Made by a program: the position numbers and the translations under genes. A stretch of DNA of 64,000 bases from Megalonaias nervosa (Eukaryota; Mollusca; Bivalvia; Unionida; Unionidae): NCBI GenBank assembly GCA_016617855.1, contig JAECUM010010999.1, positions 1 through 64,000 of the forward strand, read 5' to 3'. Below are positions 37,201 through 47,642 of the stretch, piece after piece. The notes below the pieces were generated by a model that did not search any database, was not told where the DNA came from, and was given only the letters and a program-made list of their open reading frames with translations. The first letter of the stretch is position 1; the number at the start of each line of letters is the position of its first letter.

Positions 37201-38081
37201 TCAGTGGCTTTCGTTCCTGGTGCCAGACCCCACAAATCCAAAAGAAAATCAAAGAGAAATACTTGTAGCAGGAATGCACCACTTTAGACGACATCGAGAA
37301 AAACGAAGGAAGGCGATAGTTTACCAAAGCGATGTTGAATTGCTTGTGGGGTAAAAAGGCACAACCACCGTTTTTACCCAAGACGGATTATTTGTCCGAT
37401 CCGTCCCGCTTCGTCCAGATGATTCACGACAAAACTAAAACCATGAAACACGTGGACGTCCTTTGTGAGGACTTGATCTTAGTCAATTACGAAGAACTGG
37501 ACTTTGTAGAAGCTGACGAATTTTGAAATGTCATCATTGCGGCTTACGTGACAGCCCATGCTCTCTTAAAATTGTACGAAGCTTTAGAACTGTTAGGAGA
37601 TCGTGAGCTGTACTTTGACATGGACAGTGGCATCTACATCGATCGACTGGGTCAACGTCACCCTGTCATCGAGGGAGACCTTTTAGGAGCCTGGATGGAC
37701 GAGCACCCCGACGACAAGATTCTAAGTTTTGCTAGTGACAGTCCTAAAAATTACGGTTACGAATACCAACAAGAAGAAATGCACACGGAGTGTAAAGTGA
37801 AAAGATTGACTCTCAAATATCACACCAGTCAAGTGCTGAACTTTGGGGTACTGAAAGAAGCGTTGCAGTCTGCAGAAGATCGAGATTTTAAAGTGAACTC
37901 CTACCAATCTCACAAGATTGTACGTTTAGCCACACACCAAATCGTCAGTCGGCCTTTGGAAAAAGTATATCAAATCGTGTACCAGAAGCGAGTTCGACTT
38001 CCCAACCACTTCTCTTTACGTTACGGACACACTGGTATAATAAAATGGTTCCATGACGATAGCCACCAACAAGAAGGATGA
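34230..38081 (+). pseudogene. polB: Protein-primed family B DNA polymerase
   Basis: Replicates the linear element. The N-terminal region (34,230-34,880) includes LDSPIWT-like and CLARAIVVGRAYAEKND. A Cys/His-rich region follows: HFDVITSITGFLGYSYYCEK and KCEGCLASKPC (35,100-35,310). Exonuclease motifs are Exo I FDFEC (35,523-35,537), Exo II AHNLLGYDGQFLL (about 35,765-35,805) and Exo III YCRSDVDI (about 36,136-36,160). Polymerase motifs are A DVCSLYP (36,810-36,830), B KAMLNCLWGKKAQ (about 37,326-37,365) and C YFDMDSG (37,612-37,632). The gene ends at 38,081. Total length is about 1,280 codons, as usual for Polintons. At least ten stops or shifts. Motif C has Met where Thr is usual. Confidence 0.92.
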
Positions 38082-38169
38082 CTTTGACACAGCAAGAATC
38101 GAGTGAGAGACCCACTGAGAACTCCAAGTTCAAACAATACAATTTTCCTGTGTTCTTGCATGGCTATTG

Positions 38170-38392
38170 TAATTGTGCCAGTCGATTGGAAACGTTTCAA
38201 AAATGGCCTACTGATAGGGAATGATTACCTACTCCGAATGTTTACGCTAGAACAGGATTTGTCTACTTGGGACCCGAGACTGGATTGGGATACGAAGTAC
38301 AGTGTTTCAGTTGTGGCCTGAGGTTTCGTATGGATCGATGCATCTATAAAGATTCAGCTATTCTGGAACATATTCGATGGTCATAAAAAAAT
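38170..38392 (+). pseudogene. BIR (inhibitor-of-apoptosis) domain 1
   Basis: Contains RLETFQKWP, then YARTGFVYLGPETGLGYEVQ, CFSCGLRFRMD and HIRWS. That is a clear baculoviral IAP repeat: the RL-TF-WP start, GF-Y-G, the C-x2-C zinc ligands and the later EH pair. One in-frame TGA lies near 38,223, and the C-terminal zinc Cys is not in frame after RWS. BIR proteins block caspases or modulate ubiquitin signalling. It follows polB directly. Confidence 0.8.
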
Positions 38393-38491
38393 GAACGATG
38401 TACAAGCTCGAGAGTTCATTACAGCTAGTATAAAAAGGGACAACGTCTAAGACCGATTGTTCATTGTGACTACCATTGGCAAGCGAGAAAA

Positions 38492-39115
38492 ATGAATTCT
38501 TTTAAACAGACAACACCATTCAAGTTCGGTGATTCTAAAATGAAGTGCGATTCTGTGCCTTGGTATTGCGGGGATGCCGTACGCTGTGACCTCAGCGATT
38601 CAGTATCACATCATGGGAACTTTGCTATGACTACTACTACCATACCTACCATGGAAAGTGATGCTAAGCATGTCAAACCCGATAGATGCGAAAGCGATGC
38701 CACTCGTTAACGTGGACTCTTTACTGGTTTTCATAGTCAACGTAAAACCATGCGACTACCACCCAACGGATGTCAACCAACCCTGAGCTAACTACTGCGG
38801 ATTTCACCGTACCCTCATCGAAATGAGTCTGTGAAAGAAGAATATTCGTTCCCTGTGCGTTTGCCTCAATACTGTGACTTTGAATGTCGTTTCCAAACCT
38901 TCCGAGGTAAGTGGCCTAAATATATGGGAGGACCTACCCCCTAAAAATTAGCCAGAGCCGGATTTATCTACTTGGGCTAAGGTGATAAAGTCAAGTGCTT
39001 CAGGTTCGGTGTGTCACTTCACCAGTGGGAGCAGAAAGATTGCGCTTACCTGGAACATGCTCGATGGTCTCCGCACTGTCACTACCTACCTTTAGTGAGA
39101 CGACTTCAGTAATCT
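38492..39115 (+). pseudogene. Second BIR-domain gene
   Basis: Starts MNSFKQTTPFKFGDSKMKCD, with a Thr/Asp-rich N-terminal region. In the same frame, after several stops, it reaches the BIR core: FECRFQTFRGKWPKYM, LARAGFIYLG, GDKVKCFRFGV and LEHARWSPHCHYLP (38,862-39,090). The first zinc Cys is there (KCF) but the second of C-x2-C reads Gly or Phe, and the stop after YLG breaks the gene. The final His and Cys (EHARWSPHC) are intact. Two BIR copies in one Polinton suggest duplication or a two-BIR ancestor. Confidence 0.8.
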
Positions 39116-39119
39116 CTGA

Positions 39120-39535
39120 ATGGATATTTTACAAGAGAACATTCGTGGTTTGCTTCTGGGGTAGAGAGAACGCATTTATCTAGAGTTGGTCAAAATACAA
39201 GTCCAACACAAAGAACAATTGCATCCGTTACATCACCGAGATTTGAACCACTGGTACCTAAATGCTATAAGAGAACTGATTCATGTGAAAGCGTTCCAGT
39301 GGACAGAAATTGATCAACTACCCGTGGGCGAGAAGAATTAGGTTGATACTGATTCTATTTACTACAAGGTAGACTTACTGCGACGAATTCCAGAAGAAGA
39401 GTTAGAGAGTTAACAAAATCTTTTACAAAATATAAACTTAGTTCAAGAGGAAACTTCTGAATGGTGTGTGGTATTCAAGGTAGTGACCAAACAATCTAGA
39501 TTCGCCACTGGAGTACGTTCATCTCTCTGAAGAAA
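39120..39535 (+). pseudogene. Unknown tandem paralogue A (LREHIY family)
   Basis: Starts MDILQENIRGLLLG; after a stop it continues REHIYLELVKIQVQHKEQLH, LNHWYLNAIRELIHVKAFQW and YYKVDLLRRIPEEELES. The copy at 39,577 has the same blocks in the same order. About 130 codons. The start resembles an F-box-like LP-EL-x-x-IY helix, but that is only a visual likeness. It follows the BIR genes and precedes the integrase. Confidence 0.5.
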
Positions 39536-39576
39536 ATACACTTATTGCCTCCAACAAAAGAAAGACATTGCTGTGA

Positions 39577-39990
39577 ATGTCTTTTTTAGAAGAGTACATT
39601 CAGAATCTACCTCTGGAGCTAAGAGAACACATCTACCGAGAGTTTTTTAAAATACAAGTCCAACGCAAAGAAAAATTGCATCCATTATGCCACCGATGTT
39701 GGAACCACTGTTACCTAAATAGTATAAGAGGACTGATTCATTTCAAAGCGTTCCATTGATCAGACATTGATGAATGACGTGAAATTCATAACGTTTTGGA
39801 TGCCACTCATTCTACTTACAAGGTGATCATAGTACACCGAATTCCAAAGGACGAGTTAGAGGATTACCAAACTCTTTTACACCAAGAAATCTTAGTTCTG
39901 AAGGAAACTTCTGTACAAAGAGTGGTGTGTGAGTTAGTGACTAAATATTTTTGGTGTGGTACTGAAATAAAACCGATTCTGTTCAAATAG
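39577..39990 (+). pseudogene. Unknown tandem paralogue B (LREHIY family)
   Basis: MSFLEEYIQNLPLELREHIY, then FFKIQVQRKEKLHPLCHRCW, NSIRGLIHFKAF, and after a stop TYKVIIVHRIPKDELEDYQT and VVCELVTKYFW to 39,990. Offset from copy A is 457 bp. Its two frames are longer than those of copy A. The next small frame at 40,032 has IPWKEVNDSFQT and RRVVCVLLT and may be a third, more diverged relative. Confidence 0.5.
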
Positions 39991-40031
39991 TACACTTATT
40001 ACCTCCGACAAATATAAAAAAACTGGCTACC

Positions 40032-40315
40032 ATGCCACGACCTTTATCATTCGTGATAGAACAGATTCCATGGAAGGAAGTCAATGACAGTTTTCAGACT
40101 GTGGTGGATTACCAACTCTTTTTACGAGCAATGTATCCAGTCCATTTAGGTCGTCGTGTGGTGTGTGTCTTACTGACTTGCTTTTCTGGGATTTTGTTTA
40201 CCAGCCGATTCCTTCTGGGCTCCTTATGATCTGTACTGTGAGGTACCATTCTCGAAAGACCATTCCGGGATGACTCCTGTGTGTGACTGTGCCAAGTGTA
40301 GAACCTCTAAGAACA
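40032..40315 (+). pseudogene. Possible third, diverged paralogue
   Basis: MPRPLSFVIEQIPWKEVNDS continues to RRVVCVLLTCFSG. In a shifted frame, DSFWAPYDLYCEVPFSKDHS and CDCAKCRTSKNM follow with a cluster of Cys residues. The IP-KE...RRVVC spacing recalls paralogue B. Weak assignment. Confidence 0.3.
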
Positions 40316-40349
40316 TGACAAACTGACCCTAGGATACCAAAACATGTTG

Positions 40350-41034
40350 TACAGTGGCTTTTGTGTGTTTGTATTTAATCGATGTACCTCAAGTGAAACG
40401 ATGGTTACAAGAAGAAGCCACGTACACCTTACACAAACCCAATCGACTAAAATTTTCCAGAAGTCGCACCCGAGTGGAGGGCATCGATCATCAATGGCAA
40501 GCAGATTTAGCCGATGTCTCAAATATGGCCACCTACAATCGTGGCTACAAACATTTCTTTTGTGTCATTGACGTCTTTTCCAAATTTGCCATTGACTTCC
40601 AAATCTGGCACTGAGTTAGTGCAAGCCTTAGAACTGGTTTTAAAACAAAGTGGTCGTCACCCTCTTCGATGACAAACCGACAAAGGTACCAAAATTCTGA
40701 ACGTAGCTTTCCAAAAGGAATTGAAGATACGAGACATTCATTTTTTCACTACCGAGAATCCCGAAACCAAAGCCAGCACCGTAGAACATTTTCAACGCAC
40801 CTTGAAAGAACACATGTGGAAATCTTTTACTCATCAACACACTTTCAAGTACATCGACGTCTTACCGCACCTGATCCAAGAGCACAACCAATCTTACCGT
40901 CGGAGCATCGGATGTGCCCCCCCCCCCAAGAAGTGACTCCCGACAACGATGTGACCGTCTTTGAGCGCCTGTTGGGTAGCGTCCCCGAATGTGATTTTCC
41001 CCAAGAATGGTGAAATGTTGACGGCAGGATATTG
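40350..41034 (+). pseudogene. Polinton-2 integrase, catalytic part (5' half)
   Basis: Retroviral-type integrase interrupted by a LINE. YTLHKPNRLKFSRSRTRVEG is followed by IDHQWQADLADVS (first Asp, about 40,500), HFFCVIDVFSKFAID, then in a shifted frame QTDKGTKILN (second Asp, about 40,675) and TVEHFQRTLKEHMWKSFT (catalytic Glu, about 40,780), with HNQSYRRSIGCAP ending the core. Reading is lost at a C-run (40,918-40,927) and at the LINE junction near 41,034. The rest of the gene is at 43,741-44,070. Confidence 0.88.
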
Positions 41035-43740
41035 GGGGCGCATTGAAGGCGCATGTTTCCTGACAGAAACATGGCTAAAAACGTCAGGCAATGAACCCAA
41101 GTGCGCGGATCTAACACGCACCAGTTACTCCATCAAGTCGTTCCCCCACCACTCTCGCGGAGGTGGAATTGCTGTCATCGCAAAGAACTCCATGATTAAC
41201 CGTCTTAACCACACTACAACCTTCAATTTCTGCTACTCATCGTTTGAACTAGTCCAAACCACACTCACACTGGAATAAAGGTCGGTCCATTTTATCTGCC
41301 TGTACCGCCCTCCTCCTAGTAGAAAAAACAAGATGACTGAATCTCTCTTTTTGGAGCAGTTTCCGAATCTCCTGGAGTATGGAAATTCGATAGGTGGCAA
41401 CCTGATTATTCTTGGAGATTTCAACTTTCACTTTGACTGTCTTGGAAACCCATACGCATCAAAACTCCTAGATTCCATTCACGTTTTCAACCTCAAGCAG
41501 TCAGTTAGCCGATCCACCCATAAACATGGTCACATTTTAGACTGGAATCTTTATAGACCTGATGATAATATTCTACAGTCCTCGCTGGTGTCCCACGAAC
41601 TTGCATCAGATCACCTCTGCATTATATGCCATCTTGACGTATCAGTCCCTAACCCTCCACCTTTATTTGCTACTAAGAGAAACCTCCGTATGATAAACAG
41701 AACCCAGCTAATGCAATACATCCAAGCAAACCTAACAACTAGCTTACCTCCCACAGCAGAACAACTCGATAACTGCCTGCGTTCATTGCTTGACAAACAT
41801 AGCCCAGAAACCAAGTGCAGAGTATCAATTCAAAAGTGTTCTCCGTGGTATAGCGGTGTTAGGGACCAGCTTCACACTGCTAAAAGAGACCGCCGTAAAG
41901 CTGAGAACTTTGGTTTTCCACCAGACTCACTATTCATAAGCAAATCTATGAAACCGCTAAGAAGAATATCACAAACATAGTCCATGCAGCGAAATCAGTC
42001 CACTACAGTACTAAGATCACGGAAAGTTTCAGCTGCAAAGAGCTATTCGAGATTACTAACAAGCTAATGCACACCACTTCCAACTACCTTCTCTCTAGTC
42101 GACCTTCCGGACTTGTTTGCAAATTTCTTCCGTGACAAAGTACAAACCATCAGAGATAAGCTTGACAACACAATTTCAATTGACTCGTAGTCACCATACA
42201 GTTGCGATACAGAATTTCAGCGGCAACCGTTAGCAGCATTTGAACCTGTCTCTATGGATTTAGTATGTACAATCATGATGAAGAGTGCACCAAAGTCATG
42301 TGAACTTGATCCGATTCCGATATCACCGCTGCTTGAGTGCTTAGATCCAATATTGTCTTTACTAACTGATGTTAGTAGTACCTCTCTCACATCCGGGGAA
42401 TTCCCATCATTTTTCAAAGCTGCCATTGTATAGCTTCTGCTGAAGAAACCAACACTCGACCATAACGATTTAAAGAACTACCGCCCAGTTTCTAATCTCC
42501 CATTCATGTGAAAAACTAGAAAAAGTTGTTCTATCCCAGCTTGTATCTCATCTGAATTCAAACAGTCTTTTTAGCAATGTACAGTCTGCATATCGCCCTT
42601 GCCACAGTACTGAACTACTCTTCTGAAAGTAGTTAATGACCTTCTCTCTGCTTTGGATAGCGGAAAGATTACAGTCCTCACTCTCCTTGACTTTTCTGCA
42701 GCGTTCGACACAATAGACCATGATATATTACTTCACTGTCTCCAGCATGTATTTGACATTCACGATACAGCCTTACTATGGTTCAAGTCCTACTTGGTAA
42801 ACAGGACACAAATTGTGTCCGCAAATGGAAAACACTCCAGCAAAGTTGATCTATATTGTGGTGTTCCACAGGAGTCTGTTCTTGTCCTGTTCTCTTCATT
42901 CTATACATCAACATAAAATTCACACAGGCAGTACAAAACCTAGGTGTTACTTTTCGACAGTACTCTCTCATTGCACCAACATGTCATGAACATATGCAAG
43001 GCTGCATATCTTGAACTGAGACGCATCAGCTCCGTTCGCAAGTATCTTTCAGTTGATGCCACTGAAACACTTGTGTGTTCCTTAGTACTTTCAAGACTGG
43101 ACTATTGTAACTCAATTCTGTCTGGTTCGTCTCAATATCTACTCCAGAAACTTCAAAAAGTTCAAAACACAGCTTCTCGGATCATCCTTACAATACCACG
43201 ATCAGAGCACGCCTCCCCCTGCTCTGTACCCTACATTGGCTATCCATTCGATCCAGAATTAAACACAAAATTTGTTCTCTGTGCTATGTTTCACTGACAG
43301 GCTCCAGTCCAACATACCTATCTGACCTCACCCATGTGTACACACCAGCAAGATACTTACGCTCCTCTTCTGACACTCGTATTCTCATTATTCCCACTAT
43401 GAAAATGAAATCATATGGACAACGTTCTTTTGCATACCAGGGCCCAGCAATGTGGAACGAATTGTCCACTGAACTTAGACACAAAGACACAGTGATCTCA
43501 TTCAAGAGCATTCTTAAAACTCACATATTTCAACTGCAAGAACAGACTTAAAGACCTAATAATGTTTCCTTTCCTTAAATATGTACAGCATGTTTTTCTG
43601 TTTTCTAATTTCGTAGTATTTTTTTTTTCTTGTAATCATATCATTATATATATGCTTTTAAGTGTTGTCAAATGTTGTAAAGCGGTTAGAGTTTCTAAAG
43701 ATTAGGCGCTATACAAAGTCCTCATTATTAGTATTATTAT
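41035..43740 (+). mobile_element. CR1/L2-like LINE, 5'-truncated, inserted in integrase
   Basis: The apurinic-type endonuclease domain starts in mid-protein at ACFLTETWLKTSGN and continues through SRGGGIAVIAKNSM, IILGDFNFHFD (GDFN active-site motif, about 41,413) and SDHLCIICHLDV. The reverse transcriptase core includes LTLLDFSAAFDTIDHDILLH (about 42,675-42,735) and GVPQESV. The C-terminal region has LSRLDYCNSILSGSSQYLLQ and YGQRSFAYQGPAMWNELS. The YADD-containing stretch between about 42,900 and 42,940 is deleted. The 3' end has AGGCGCTATACAAAGTCCTC followed by ATTATTAGTATTATTATT, the usual microsatellite tail of such LINEs. Many frame breaks. Confidence 0.9.
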
Positions 43741-44070
43741 TGGCAAAACCAAACACACTTTCGACAAAGGTTACTTACCCAACTGGACCACCGAATTGTT
43801 TCGTGTCACTGGACGAGTGCGTGGCCGTCATCCTACCGTCTATAAATTGGAAGACATGAACAGGGAAGTGTTAAAAGGAACGTTTTATTTGCCCGAGTTA
43901 CAATGCGTGACGAAAAAGGAAGTGTACAGCATCGAAAGCATTCTCTATCGAAGAATCCGTAAAGTGTGAAAAAGACGTATCAAAGAAGACAAAGTACGTT
44001 GGAAAGGATATCCTCCCAGTTTGGACTCCTGGATCGACGTTTCGCAAGTCATCGACTATATAAAGAAGTG
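43741..44070 (+). pseudogene. Polinton-2 integrase, C-terminal part with chromodomain
   Basis: KTKHTFDKGYLPNWTTELFR (GPY/F-like DNA-binding module) resumes the gene after the LINE. EVYSIESILYRRIRKV, a stop, and KRRIKEDKVRWKGYPPSLDS with WIDVSQVID form a chromodomain. The same C-terminal layout is seen in the Polinton-1 integrase. Ends near 44,070. Confidence 0.85.
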
Positions 44071-44077
44071 ACCATCA

Positions 44078-44495
44078 TGCCCTTCTACACAGCCTCAACC
44101 GCTACCACAACAGTGACCACTCCTTCACCCAGTTCTTCTGTGCAAGATCTACAAAACAACCCTTGTGGGTGTGGTGTAGCGAACGTGTGCCTAAAACGCA
44201 AATCGTCTTTTTCTGCCAAATCTGTGTAGTGTATTCTGTCATCGGTACTGCCATTGCCAATTTGAGTTTGCAACAAGGAGACAAACAATTGTGGACCATT
44301 TTACTGAACAGTTCCATCGGTTACCTTCTCTCCAAACCTCCCCTGAAATACTTCTCGAACGGTCACAATGGGAGTCTTGAGACCAACGTCAGACACCCTG
44401 CCAACAGTCACCACCCCAACGACAATAACAACAATCCTCCTTTAAACACTCCTCTGACTTTCAGCGACCCCTCGGACAACAGAACTCTGGAATTA
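44078..44495 (+). pseudogene. Small membrane-type protein of Polinton-2
   Basis: MPFYTASTATTTVTTPSPSS begins a Ser/Thr-rich N-terminus. After a shift, ICVVYSVIGTAIANLSLQQG and KQLWTILLNSSIGYLLSKPP form a hydrophobic anchor, followed by a Pro/Asn-rich tail ending at 44,495, where the penton gene starts (TTATG overlap). Short anchors of this type, W-x-LL-SS-GYLLP-P, recur in Polintons. A membrane role is inferred. Confidence 0.5.
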
Positions 44496-45384
44496 TGAAA
44501 AACCAGTTTTACTTAACGTTACCTAGTGACAGTTCCATGGATATGTTTCCCAAAAATATATTATGCTGTTTCAAGGCCAAATTACCGCAGACTATCCAAT
44601 TGGATCACGAAGCCCATTGGGAAGTGGCTTTGGTGGAAACGATTCACCCAACACAAATTCTAAATATCGTTGAAAATCAAAACACTTTTGCGGTCGAAGT
44701 TCATGACGAAAAAGTGCAAGATTACTTAAAATCACCCAGGTGCTGTAGGTGACGCTAATATAGAATTACCGACCTACAGATCTAAATGGTACACCGATCT
44801 GTTTTTCATTCCTGCAGGATATTATTTTAGCGGTCAAGATCTGGTGAACACGATTGCTAACAGATTCAATGCCGGGTTTAGCAGAACCTTGGACAGAAAA
44901 ATGTCACCATTGTGTACCATAAAGTAACTCGTCGCCTACTGATGAAATTTCCGGAGAGCAAAATGGTAGGTATTCGATTTTGTCCTAACTGTTTGATATT
45001 TTGGGTGGAGACGTCAAGATGCTCCAGGGTGGACCCATACCAACCATTACCATCAACTTGGATTTTGAAAAGCGGTTTCGTTCCCCGGTAGAACTGAACC
45101 AAGTATTGAATTTGATCTTTATGTACTCCGATGTGGTGGAGTACGTGGTGGGACACACTTCAGTACCTTTACTGCGTGTCATTCCTTTCAAAGTGGAATC
45201 TGTCACGAACGCTGAGGAGGAAGGTGGAAACACCTGTCACGCTCACCGCGAGTTTGCACATCCTCACTATTTGCCAGTCAGTAAGTCGTATTTCGCCATT
45301 AACAACATTGCTATAAAAGGAGATCGGGGACAAAATATTTTATTCACCAAAGGGAAAGTTACGGTGAAACTCCATTTTCGATAA
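44495..45384 (+). pseudogene. Penton-like minor capsid protein
   Basis: Starts MKNQFYLTLPSDSSMDMFPK, then IQLDHEAHWEVALVETIHPT, the usual N-terminal pattern (FY-TLPS-SS...L-G-WEVAL-E). The reading slips at about 44,745 and 44,900, with IPAGYYFSGQDLVNTI between the slips. From 45,001 it is open: LNLIFMYSDVVEYVVGHTSV, PLLRVIPFKVE, then HPHYLPVSKSYF and a C-terminal GKVTVKLHFR. These are the standard end blocks of the Polinton penton protein. It precedes the VI-like and capsid genes on the same strand. Confidence 0.85.
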
Positions 45385-45439
45385 CGATTCTCAACGAGTT
45401 GTAAGTCATATATCCAGTGTACCGAGGAGTCTCTCGACA

Positions 45440-45830
45440 GAAATGTTGAAATCGGCGTTTCGTTTGGTGGCTCCCGTTTTGAAACCGATGGTGACACGAG
45501 GATTGCACGCATTGAAAGATACTGCTTCACGCAAGGCAAAGAATTTCTCCAAAATGTCATCATCTACAAACAAAACCCCAAAGAATCTTTCTTGAGAGCA
45601 GGCAAAATGCCTTGCTTCAAACCGGCAAAGACATTTTGGGCCGACGAGAAACTCCTATAAATGCCCTGGACGCTGCCGAGTCCGACATTCCTGGTTCCCT
45701 GACGCCACAACAAGGACAAGGCAGAAAGAGACAACGACGAAGACACTCCACCAGAGGCCTTCACACACCCTGAGCTAGAAATACGACCAAGAAAAGAAGA
45801 ATAACCGTCCGAGAATTAGACGTTTTTGAT
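45440..45830 (+). pseudogene. Minor virion protein, VI/core-like
   Basis: Between penton and capsid genes. MLKSAFRLVAPVLKPMVTRG then LHALKDTASRQGKEF in the next frame: a short amphipathic, basic N-terminus as in Polinton or adenoviral protein VI/X-like proteins. The remainder is Lys/Arg-rich with TRTRQKETTT and stops. Assigned by position and composition. Confidence 0.5.
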
Positions 45831-45859
45831 TATTAAATGACAGAGAGAGAAGAAAAAGG

Positions 45860-47173
45860 ATGCAACGAGAGTCTTTCGCATGTTACAAGTCGGAACTGGA
45901 TCTGTTTGCCTTGCCACCAACTATGATGACGATGCAAGAATCTCAATGGGTAGAATTTCATCCCATCTCCTCTTTGACGGATTCAGCTCCCATTGAGTTA
46001 GAAATCAAAGGACAACCGGAAGATTAAATCGATCTGAATAGCAGCTACTTTTACTTGAAAGTCAAAGTTCTCGATCCGAATGGAGATCCTATAGACAATG
46101 AGCCTGTAGCTTCCGTCAACAATTTCATGCATTCCTTGTCCAACGAAGTGAATTTGTACTTGAATAACAAACTGGTCAGCAGCAGCATGGATACTTACCA
46201 TTACAGAGCGTACCTGGAAAATCTCTTGACGCACGAAAAAGACGCTAAGAACACCTATCTGGATGCTTGTGTGGTAAATAAACCTGACACGGTAAGCAAA
46301 TTCAATGACCCCGATTTGATTCCAGATAAAGAACCAAACCACAATGTGGAATTTAATGCCCGACGACATAAAATCAAGGATGGGCAGAGTTTAGAACTAA
46401 TGGATTGCTTGCACTTGGACATGTGGCTACAAGAGAAGTATTTGCTGAACGGAGTGAATGTCCGCCTCAGACTGAATCGCCGCTGTTCCACTTTCCATTT
46501 GATGGATGCAGTCGATGCCGCTTACAAAATCAAAATCCTAGAAGCCCGACCTTACGTGCGTCGCTTGGAAGTGCTGCCTTAAATGGGAAACGACATCAGT
46601 CACACTTTGAGCAGAACGACTACCAAGTATCCGATACGACGCGTGGAAGTAAAAACATTCACCATTGCCACTGGACTCCGATCCAACATCGAAGATTATC
46701 TGTTCCAAGGATAGTTACACAAACGTTTAATCGTTGGCATCGTTAGCAATGCGGCCTTCAACGGATTCATCAATGAAAATCCTTTCCACTTTCATTACTA
46801 CGACGTGTCCAAGATCGAAGTCAGTTGCCATGGCAAGACCTTGTGTACCAGACCTTTCGAACCTAACTTTGACAGGAAGTATTACTTGAGATCGTACTTC
46901 TTCCTGTACGAAGCTACCGGACAGTTAAGAACCAACACCAGCCACGGCATTACGTACGAAGATTATGCAGGAGGTTACGCTTTGTAGGCTTTTGATTTCA
47001 CTCCTGACCTAGACATCAACGAGGGAAATTTCTACCCTATAAAATCCGGCCAGATTCGTGTGGAACTTCAGTTTGCAAAACCACTAGACCAAACGGTGAA
47101 CGTCCTCTTGTATGCCGAATTTCATAATACTATAGAACTCAACAGTTTGAGAGAAGTCATTCTACACTATTAG
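45860..47173 (+). pseudogene. Major capsid protein, double-jelly-roll type, four in-frame stops and no frameshift
   Basis: One frame runs 437 codons from 45,860 to the stop at 47,171-47,173, broken only by stops at 46,025, 46,580, 46,712 and 46,985. Blocks include LNSSYFYLKVKVL, NNFMHSLSNEVNLYLNNKLV, TYHYRAYLENLLTH, DMWLQEKYLLNGVNVRLRLN, KYPIRRVEVKTFTIATGL, FHFHYYDVSKIEV, RSYFFLYEATGQLR, GGYAL, then FDFTPDLDI and GQIRVELQFAKPLDQTVNVL with VLLYAEFHNTIELN. This is the F54H12.2-like protein shown to be the Polinton/adintovirus major capsid protein. Length is in the family range. Confidence 0.93.
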
Positions 47174-47179
47174 AAACTA

Positions 47180-47620
47180 TGGAAGACTCTTATCTCTCTT
47201 TGAATCTTTGGAAATGGAATGGGAGGATATGGTGGAAGCAAAAGCATCCACCAAAAACGACAATGACGAGGACGACATGGTGGTCATGTCCAGATGGCCA
47301 GAACAATAACAATATTTAGTCTCCTGTTTTGCCAAACACCTGGCAGATAAAATTACGGAATTGACCAAAAAAGTTTGCTATGGATATTAAAACGATCATC
47401 CCTGTCAAATTCAACACGATAAATGTCTGATGATGAGTCAAGAAGAAACATTGGACGAGTGTCTGGACGACGCTTGGGGTCTCATCTCGGAAGAAGCAGT
47501 GTTGCATCAGTGGCATTAAGACTTGCGTGATCATTCCTCCCCTCCACTGACTGCTCTAGAGATCCATCGCATCGAATCCCTCTTGGCCCAGAGTACGAAG
47601 ACGAAGCGAAGAGACGATTG
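47180..47620 (+). pseudogene. Conserved Polinton protein with HP-Q-x-H-x-CLM motif
   Basis: FESLEMEWEDMVEAKASTKN, then AKHLADKITELTKKVCYGY, a stop, and DHPCQIQHDKCLMMSQEETL with LDECLDDAWGLISEEAVLHQ. The CYG...HPCQIQHDKCLM block recurs downstream of capsid genes in invertebrate Polintons; its role is unknown to me. Three stops. It lies between capsid and protease. Confidence 0.5.
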
Positions 47621-47642
47621 CTTTACATAGATTTTCAAGCAA

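Noticed and set aside
41333..41980. A host endonuclease-like gene
   Set aside because: GDFN motif and order of following blocks show the LINE endonuclease domain, followed by its reverse transcriptase.
45860..47173. Stop-codon reassignment in the capsid gene
   Set aside because: TAA and TAG both interrupt, TGA occurs in other genes, and frameshifts are common in neighbours. Decay is simpler.
45860..47173. APOBEC- or RIP-like C-to-T hypermutation as source of stops
   Set aside because: Only some stops fit CAA/CAG to TAA/TAG; at least one replaces what should be a Tyr or hydrophobic codon.
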